Part shown: positions 5,513-9,794 of the stretch, one piece after another | Layout of the letters: each line of letters starts with the position of its first letter | Position numbering within the stretch: position 1 is the first letter of the stretch | Assembly: GCA_022704585.1 (NCBI GenBank) | Contig: JAKJGD010000040.1 | Coordinates: 1-9,794 of the forward strand | Length of the DNA stretch: 9,794 nt | Direction: 5' to 3' | Source: Spirochaetota bacterium | Lineage (GTDB): Bacteria > Spirochaetota > UBA4802 > UBA5550 | Program-made: the position numbers and the translations under genes | Notes under the pieces: model-generated | What the model was told of the DNA's origin: nothing | The model's database searches: none | The model's input: the letters and a program-made list of their open reading frames with translations, nothing else

Positions 5513-6823
5513 ATGAGCTGGGAAGAGATTTACAGGAAGAAGCTGGTTTCGATCAAGGACGCGGTCAAGGTTGTAAGGTCCGGAGATTTCGTGTGTACGC
5601 CGGGCGGACCGAGCGCCGCATATGATCTCATCACGGAGCTGGCCGGCCGGTACGAGGAGCTGGAGAACGTCACGATGTCCTCGGCCCTGATGATGCGGCC
5701 CCTGCCGCATTTTGAGGCGAAATACAAGGGGCATATCGGTCACCTGGCCCTGTTCATGGGCCCGCTGGAGCGGATCTTCTGGCCGCAGGGCAACATCAAG
5801 GTGAATTCGTGCAGCTTTTCCAACTTCGACGATCTCATAACCCAGGAGCTCCGTCCCGATGTTCTCTTCGTCGAGTGCGCCGAGCCCGACGAATGGGGCT
5901 ACATGAGCTTCGGACCGGGCGGCGCGTCTGTCAACCATTCAATACTCAAGACGGCGCGGGAGGTGGTGGTCCAGGTCAACAAGAAGGTACCGTACGTATT
6001 CGGCACGCACGCGCATATGCACGTGAGCCAGGCGACCTGCATCTGCGAGCAGGATCACGACATACCGATCCTGCCCAATATACCCATTACCGACGTGGAG
6101 AAAAAGATCGCATCGCACATTGTTGAGCGCATCCAGGACGGTTCGACGGTTCAGCTCGGCTTCGGGGCGATCGCCAACGCGGTGGGGTTCTTCCTGGACG
6201 GCAAGAAGGACCTGGGCGTCCATACCGAGATGATCACGGACTCGATGATGGACCTGGCCAAGAAAGGAGTCGTCAACGGGTCGAAAAAGGCCTTCTATCC
6301 GGGCAAGATGACCTTCGGGTTCGGTGTCGGGTCCAAGGAGCTTTACGAGTTCATGCACCGGAACCCGATGATCGAATCGATGCCGATCCATATGGTCAAC
6401 GACATCAGCAACATCGCCATGAACGACAACTTCATATCGATTAACAACGCGCTCACGGTCGACCTGACCGGGCAGGTCTGCTCCGAGTCGATTGGCTTCA
6501 ATATGTTCAGCTCCACCGGGGGCCAGCTCGACTTTGTGCGGGGGGCACGCCGCTCGAAGGGCGGGATGTCCTTCATCGCGCTCAATTCGATGTCGATGAG
6601 CAAGCAGGGGCCTATCAACCGCATCGTGGCGACGCTTCCGCCGGGTACCGTGGTCACCACCCCGCGCTCCGATGTGCAGTACGTGGTCACGGAGTACGGG
6701 ATCGCGGACCTCTGGCTCAAGAGCATCGAGGACCGCGTACGGGCCATGATCTCCATTGCGCACCCGGACTTCCGCGAGGAGCTGGAAAAGAGCGCGTTCG
6801 AGGCGGGCCTCCTGGGTAAATAA
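5513..6823 (+). CDS. CoA-transferase of the acetyl-CoA hydrolase/transferase family (4-hydroxybutyrate CoA-transferase-like)
   Basis: The 436-residue product is a full-length cytoplasmic family I-type CoA-transferase that moves CoA between an acyl-CoA and a free acid through a glutamyl-CoA thioester. An N-terminal acetyl-CoA hydrolase/transferase domain (about 5-180) and a C-terminal domain (about 200-430) are both present. Family motifs seen are LGFGAIANAV (215-224), GVHTEMITDSMMDL with probable catalytic E239, LTGQVCSES, and STGGQLDFVRGARRSKGG in the CoA-binding part. Position and context of E239 fit the catalytic Glu of 4-hydroxybutyrate and butyryl-CoA:acetate transferases. The exact acids used cannot be decided from sequence, and no pathway gene adjoins it. 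GGGAGG (5502-5507) selects the ATG at 5513 over ATGs at 5486 and 5495. It ends 15 bp before the convergent gene 6839-7273. Confidence 0.92.
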   Translation: MSWEEIYRKKLVSIKDAVKVVRSGDFVCTPGGPSAAYDLITELAGRYEELENVTMSSALMMRPLPHFEAKYKGHIGHLALFMGPLERIFWPQGNIKVNSCSFSNFDDLITQELRPDVLFVECAEPDEWGYMSFGPGGASVNHSILKTAREVVVQVNKKVPYVFGTHAHMHVSQATCICEQDHDIPILPNIPITDVEKKIASHIVERIQDGSTVQLGFGAIANAVGFFLDGKKDLGVHTEMITDSMMDLAKKGVVNGSKKAFYPGKMTFGFGVGSKELYEFMHRNPMIESMPIHMVNDISNIAMNDNFISINNALTVDLTGQVCSESIGFNMFSSTGGQLDFVRGARRSKGGMSFIALNSMSMSKQGPINRIVATLPPGTVVTTPRSDVQYVVTEYGIADLWLKSIEDRVRAMISIAHPDFREELEKSAFEAGLLGK

Positions 6824-6838
6824 CAGGAGGAAGCGGTC

Positions 6839-7273
6839 TTACCTGAAGCTCCGGAACGCGAACCCCGCTGCCAGCAGGCCGAATGCAATGATCTCCGCGA
6901 GGATCAGGGCCGTCATGAACAGATCCCGGCCCGCCTCGCCGCCGGTTGCCGGCGGTGAGGCGAACTGGGTCTCGTTCAGGCCTTTGATCCCGTTTGCGAT
7001 ATAGCTTGCCATCGTTATCGTGAAAAAGGTCATGAGCGTCACCGTTATGGTCATGTTCAGCCAGCCGGGGTACGGGCTCTGCCCGAGCAGGATGGAAACC
7101 AGGAGCGCGGCGAAGCTGTAGGTGAACGAGCTCCGGTGCGCCACGTTCACATAGAACGGCGCCGTCCGCTCCTTGCTTTTCCTGATACAGCGGTACTTCC
7201 AGACTCCCGTGACAAGCCCGGTCATGAAATAGACCGAGCTGAAAAGGAGCGCGATTTTCATCGATAGGTTCAT
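6839..7273 (-). CDS. Four-helix membrane protein with WKY and AHR motifs
   Basis: The 144-residue product has hydrophobic helices near residues 5-24, 50-64, 71-95 and 118-140. Between helices 1 and 2 it carries W25-K-Y27 and APFYVNVA-H46-R47-S. This layout, GVWKYR followed by AP-x-YV-x-x-AHR, recalls an uncharacterised family of small proteobacterial membrane proteins, from memory only. The conserved His-Arg pair on the membrane face could bind a ligand or metal, but this is speculation. GGGAGG (7284-7279) lies 5 nt before the ATG at 7273 and supports it over the internal ATG at 7261. It follows sugE by 52 bp on the same strand with no terminator between, so the two may be one operon. Its stop lies 15 bp from that of the CoA-transferase gene. 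Confidence 0.82.
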   Translation of the reverse strand: MNLSMKIALLFSSVYFMTGLVTGVWKYRCIRKSKERTAPFYVNVAHRSSFTYSFAALLVSILLGQSPYPGWLNMTITVTLMTFFTITMASYIANGIKGLNETQFASPPATGGEAGRDLFMTALILAEIIAFGLLAAGFAFRSFR

Positions 7274-7325
7274 TTTTGCCTCCCGAGAATAATAATGGTC
7301 CGGCCGGTCATCCGGTACGTACCTG

Positions 7326-7646
7326 CTACTGGTGGCTGAGCCTCAGGCCGATGATCCCGGCCACCACAAGTCCGGCCGAGATTATCCTGAAAAAAGTGGC
7401 CGGGTCCCTGAAAAAGATGATGCCCATCGTGAAGGCGCCGACCGCGCCTATTCCCGTCCACACGGCATACGCGGTCCCGATCGGGATCGCGCGCTGCGCG
7501 AGGTACAGGAACAGGCCGCTGGCGGCCATGCAGAGCACCGAAAATGCCACCCAGAGAACCCGGGAACCCGAAATCTGTGCCATTTTAAAGCCAAGCGGCC
7601 AGCCGATTTCCATAATGCCGGCCAGCACCAGGTATATCCATGACAT
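7326..7646 (-). CDS. sugE: Small multidrug resistance-family exporter SugE/Gdx (guanidinium exporter type)
   Basis: The 106-residue, four-helix product starts MSWIYLVLAGIMEIGW and contains GTAYAVWTGIGAVGA, the two diagnostic stretches of the SugE/Gdx branch. E13 in helix 1 is the essential membrane glutamate for proton-coupled exchange. SMR proteins work as dual-topology dimers in the inner membrane. Characterised Gdx members export guanidinium, and some SugE proteins also export quaternary ammonium compounds; which applies here is not shown by sequence. AGGAG (7658-7654) sets the start at 7646. A nested hairpin (7671-7697) lies in the leader. I could not recognise a guanidine riboswitch, which often precedes such genes. 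It is probably followed in the same transcript by 6839-7273 and diverges from 7833-8459. Confidence 0.92.
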   Translation of the reverse strand: MSWIYLVLAGIMEIGWPLGFKMAQISGSRVLWVAFSVLCMAASGLFLYLAQRAIPIGTAYAVWTGIGAVGAFTMGIIFFRDPATFFRIISAGLVVAGIIGLRLSHQ

Positions 7647-7670
7647 GATTGTGCTCCTGAAAGATTATCG

Positions 7671-7697
7671 GTCCGGGCGGGACCCTCCGGTCCGGAC
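7671..7697 (-). promoter_or_regulatory. Nested hairpin in the sugE leader
   Basis: GTCCG (7671-7675) pairs with CGGAC (7693-7697), and inside it GACC (7681-7684) pairs with GGTC (7689-7692) around a 4-nt loop. The structure ends about 25 nt before the sugE start and 13 nt before its ribosome binding site. It might attenuate or regulate sugE, or be a binding site. It does not match the guanidine-I, -II or -III aptamers as far as I can judge by eye. Confidence 0.4.
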
Positions 7698-7832
7698 ACA
7701 GCGACATCATACCGCACGGCTCCTGTCAAGGGGCTTTTGGAATTGCCTGGCCTTCCCTGCAAAAAGTGATTGCGCGGCTATCTCCCCCGTGGTATGCCAT
7801 GCAGAAGCTGAGAATTATCACAGGAGGCGCGT

Positions 7833-8459
7833 ATGCTGAACAACCCGGAAGCGACCCAACAAGCCCTGCAGATTCTGCGCAGCGGCACACCCTTTCAATG
7901 GTACGTCATACCGATGCTGGCGTTCGTGATCTACGTTTATTTCAACGAGATCTCCAAAAAGAACTGGAAGGCCGTGGCTGCCGGACTCTCCCTCTACATG
8001 GTGCACTGGTTCTACGAGATACTGAACGCCCTGATACAGCATTTTTCCGGCCACGCGCTCTGGACCGTGCCCACGGGTACCGCGTTCCTCCTCCTCGTCG
8101 GCGTCGGCGTCGAGCTGAGCCTGATGTTTTCCATATCGGGCCTGATCTTCAGCAAGATATTGCCCGCGGACCCGAAGATGAAGATACTCGGCGTCAACAA
8201 CCGGCTCTTCATAGCGGTGATGAACGCGGCTTTCTTCTCGATCTTCGAGATTTTCCTGGCGCGCACGCCCGCGTTCGTGTGGGTCTACTCCTGGTGGGGT
8301 TCGTTCCCGGTCTTCATCACGGTCTATATTCCCTTCTGGGTCGTGTCGATGTACAGTTATGACTGGAGCCCCCGGACGCAGAAAATCGTTATCGGATCGC
8401 TCTTCGGGGTGAACGCGGTCATGCTCATCGTGTTCGCTGGAATTCTGGGCTGGATCTGA
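7833..8459 (+). CDS. Six-helix integral membrane protein, paralogue of 2010-2639
   Basis: The 208-residue product aligns end to end with the protein encoded at 2010-2639 with about one single-residue gap. Shared features are F-x-WY-x2-P-x-LA-x-VIY-x-Y (21-36), E62-x2-N65-A-L-x2-H70-F, ALWT (75-78), E94 in helix 3, LP-x-D-x3-KI-x-G-x2-NR (110-124), E139, A-x-VW150-x-Y and a final LGW. The family is not one I recognise and function is unknown. Conserved polar residues within helices argue for a specific binding or transport task rather than a structural one. AGGAGG (7822-7827) precedes the ATG at 7833. Unlike the first copy it has no helix-hairpin-helix partner; it is a single gene, divergent from sugE, with a possible weak terminator after it. 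Confidence 0.88.
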   Translation: MLNNPEATQQALQILRSGTPFQWYVIPMLAFVIYVYFNEISKKNWKAVAAGLSLYMVHWFYEILNALIQHFSGHALWTVPTGTAFLLLVGVGVELSLMFSISGLIFSKILPADPKMKILGVNNRLFIAVMNAAFFSIFEIFLARTPAFVWVYSWWGSFPVFITVYIPFWVVSMYSYDWSPRTQKIVIGSLFGVNAVMLIVFAGILGWI

Positions 8460-8473
8460 TGGTCCCCCGGTAA

Positions 8474-8504
8474 CCGTCCGGCAGGGCCGGCGGGGTGTAT
8501 TTTT
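8474..8504 (+). terminator. Possible rho-independent terminator after 7833-8459
   Basis: CCGGC (8478-8482) pairs with GCCGG (8486-8490) over a 3-nt loop and extends, with a bulged T, by CCG/CGG (8474-8476 with 8491-8493). A run of five Ts (8500-8504) follows after 6 nt. The offset T run makes it weaker than the lipase terminator. Confidence 0.5.
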
Positions 8505-8550
8505 CAGCAGTTTGCCGGGGACAATGCAAGGCTTTATATATTTGCTTCTT

Positions 8551-8572
8551 TAAACCGGCTCTAAACCGGCTC
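8551..8572. repeat. Tandem duplication of an 11-bp unit
   Basis: TAAACCGGCTC is present twice in direct succession (8551-8561 and 8562-8572), upstream of the FecR-OmpA gene. Just after it, AAAACT (8576-8581) and AGTTTT (8592-8597) form a short dyad. One-helical-turn tandem repeats can be regulator sites; replication slippage is equally possible. Confidence 0.55.
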
Positions 8573-8647
8573 TGAAAAACTCCAGGGATGAAGTTTTCCA
8601 GGAAGCTTTTAATGGTTTTCTAATTCGATAGTACAGGGGATACTGAT

Positions 8648-9794
8648 ATGAAAACAAAGAGCGCACATAAAGAAAAACCCGCAAAAAAGAAAGCGATAAA
8701 ACAGCCTGCGGGGGCAGTGATGCCTGAAAAGACGGCCGGGCAGGGCCTGAGCCTCAAGCACAAGATCCTGATGATCGCCGTCCCCTCAGTCATTCTCGCC
8801 GTCGGCATATTCATCACCATACTGCTGTACACCGAGAAGGTGATGGTCCAGCTGCCGGTCCTGTACCAGAAGGACGCGCGTATCACCTTCATCATCGGCA
8901 ACGCCTGGTTCCGTACTTCCGGATATGCTGAATGGGAGCAGGCGATCGTCGGTCAGGCGCTGAAACCCGGGTACGAGGTGAAAACCGATGCGGACTCCCA
9001 GATGGATATACGGTTCCATGATGAGATGGCGGTCCGCGTGTCGGACAACTCGACCCTCAGGATCGACGCCCTGACCGTGCGGAACCTGGGCCTGTATATC
9101 GACAGGGGCTCCCTGTACGGGAGGTTCGAGAAGCTGTTCAAGAACTACGGCATCTCGGTGAAGACGCCGACCACCATTGCGGGCATCCGCGGCACGGAGC
9201 TCGGGTTCGAGATCACGGAAGACCTGAAGGACGGGAAAAAGAAGCCCGCACCTCAAACCGAATCCGGACCCGCGGAAGAGCCGAAACAGATGACCACCGT
9301 GTATTCCCTTTCCGGGATTACCGAGCTGTACAACCCCCGGTTCGGGGACGAGAAGGTCCTCCTTTCATACCAGAACAAGATAGCCGTCAGGGAAAGCGGC
9401 CCGCCCTCGAACCCTGAAAAGCTCACCGAAGACGAGCTCCAGAGGATACGTTCCAAGCTCAACTCGATACATACGCAGGAAGTCCTGTTTATCTCGGATA
9501 AGATCAACTTTGAAGTGAACAGCGCGACCATCCTTCCCTCGTCACACGAAGAGCTTGAGAAAATCGTGAAGATCCTCAGGGAAAAGGACGCCCGGATCAG
9601 GATCGAGGGCCACACCGACAGCCAGGGGACCGCGCCCTTCAACCAGACGCTTTCGGTGCAGCGGGCCCTGTCGATCAGGAAATACCTTGTGCAGAAAGGG
9701 ATCGATGCCGAAAACCTTGCCGTCGCAGGATACGGCTCGAGCAAGCCGGTGGCCACCAATGCGACGGAAAAGGGGAGGGCGCTCAACCGGCGGG
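8648..9794 (+). CDS. Membrane-anchored FecR-OmpA protein, 3' end outside the window
   Basis: The frame is open from 8648 to the window edge (382 complete codons). In order: a Lys-rich cytoplasmic N-terminus (1-39), one membrane helix (about 40-61), a FecR-type beta domain (about 79-185, ending TTIAGIRGTELGFEI), a charged Pro/Glu/Lys linker (about 188-215), a bridging segment, and an OmpA-like domain from about 278. The OmpA domain has NFEVNSATILP, GHTD (321-324) and NQTLSVQRAL (332-341). D324 and R339 match the Asp and Arg that hold the diaminopimelate of peptidoglycan in the family. It should therefore sit in the inner membrane with FecR and OmpA domains in the periplasm, tethering to the cell wall. 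Here FecR is not next to a FecI-type sigma factor or a TonB receptor, so iron signalling is not indicated. AGGGGA (8635-8640) supports the start. Probably only the last few residues are missing. Confidence 0.92.
   Translation, partial: MKTKSAHKEKPAKKKAIKQPAGAVMPEKTAGQGLSLKHKILMIAVPSVILAVGIFITILLYTEKVMVQLPVLYQKDARITFIIGNAWFRTSGYAEWEQAIVGQALKPGYEVKTDADSQMDIRFHDEMAVRVSDNSTLRIDALTVRNLGLYIDRGSLYGRFEKLFKNYGISVKTPTTIAGIRGTELGFEITEDLKDGKKKPAPQTESGPAEEPKQMTTVYSLSGITELYNPRFGDEKVLLSYQNKIAVRESGPPSNPEKLTEDELQRIRSKLNSIHTQEVLFISDKINFEVNSATILPSSHEELEKIVKILREKDARIRIEGHTDSQGTAPFNQTLSVQRALSIRKYLVQKGIDAENLAVAGYGSSKPVATNATEKGRALNRR

Noticed and set aside
5939..6763. Minus-strand open frame of 274 codons inside the CoA-transferase gene
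   Set aside because: It lies antisense to a well-matched CoA-transferase, and its His/Arg/Asp-rich translation is typical of an antisense shadow.
7700..7735. Minus-strand TTGACA and TATGAT as a sugE promoter
   Set aside because: Both hexamers are near consensus, but the gap between them is only 12 bp, too short for a normal sigma-70 promoter.
7647..7832. Guanidine riboswitch before sugE
   Set aside because: I could not match the conserved aptamer elements by eye; only a nested hairpin is supported.

Overview
The window looks like a piece of chromosome from a Gram-negative, GC-rich bacterium of an under-sampled lineage. The evidence is a lipoprotein, two Sec-exported proteins, a peptidoglycan-binding OmpA domain and strong AGGAGG-type ribosome binding sites. 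The FecR-OmpA protein, the B12-type radical SAM protein, the CoA-transferase and the many small orphan membrane proteins would suit Spirochaetota or a deltaproteobacterial (Desulfobacterota-like) lineage. No rRNA, tRNA or ribosomal protein gene is present, so this placement is a guess.

Layout. 1-844 (minus) is the 5' part of a B12-binding-type radical SAM gene cut by the window edge. It diverges from a secreted protein of unknown function (1023-1718, plus). That gene converges on a two-gene minus unit: a six-helix membrane protein (2010-2639) followed, after 12 bp, by a Cdd1-type helix-hairpin-helix protein (1728-1997). Next is the only long gene-free stretch (2640-3117), which is AT-rich and full of short repeats and dyads unlike its surroundings. 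A secreted family I-type lipase (3118-4065) with a clear terminator follows, then a small lipoprotein (4316-4696). That lipoprotein converges, over a two-tier hairpin, on a four-helix membrane protein (4738-5286, minus). The latter shares a divergent promoter region with an acetyl-CoA hydrolase/transferase-family CoA-transferase (5513-6823, plus). Converging on the CoA-transferase is a minus pair: the SMR exporter SugE/Gdx (7326-7646) and a four-helix membrane protein (6839-7273). Diverging from sugE is a second six-helix membrane protein (7833-8459), clearly a paralogue of 2010-2639. The window ends inside a membrane-anchored FecR-OmpA protein (from 8648).

How the genes fit together. There is no single long operon. 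Most units are one or two genes with their own start signals, and the common theme is the cell envelope: export, membrane and outer-membrane/peptidoglycan proteins. The parts most worth a second look are the repeat-rich region 2640-3117, which may be an insertion-element end or a MITE-like relic, and the pair of paralogous membrane proteins of a family I do not recognise. I found no defence system, CRISPR array, complete mobile element or RNA gene.
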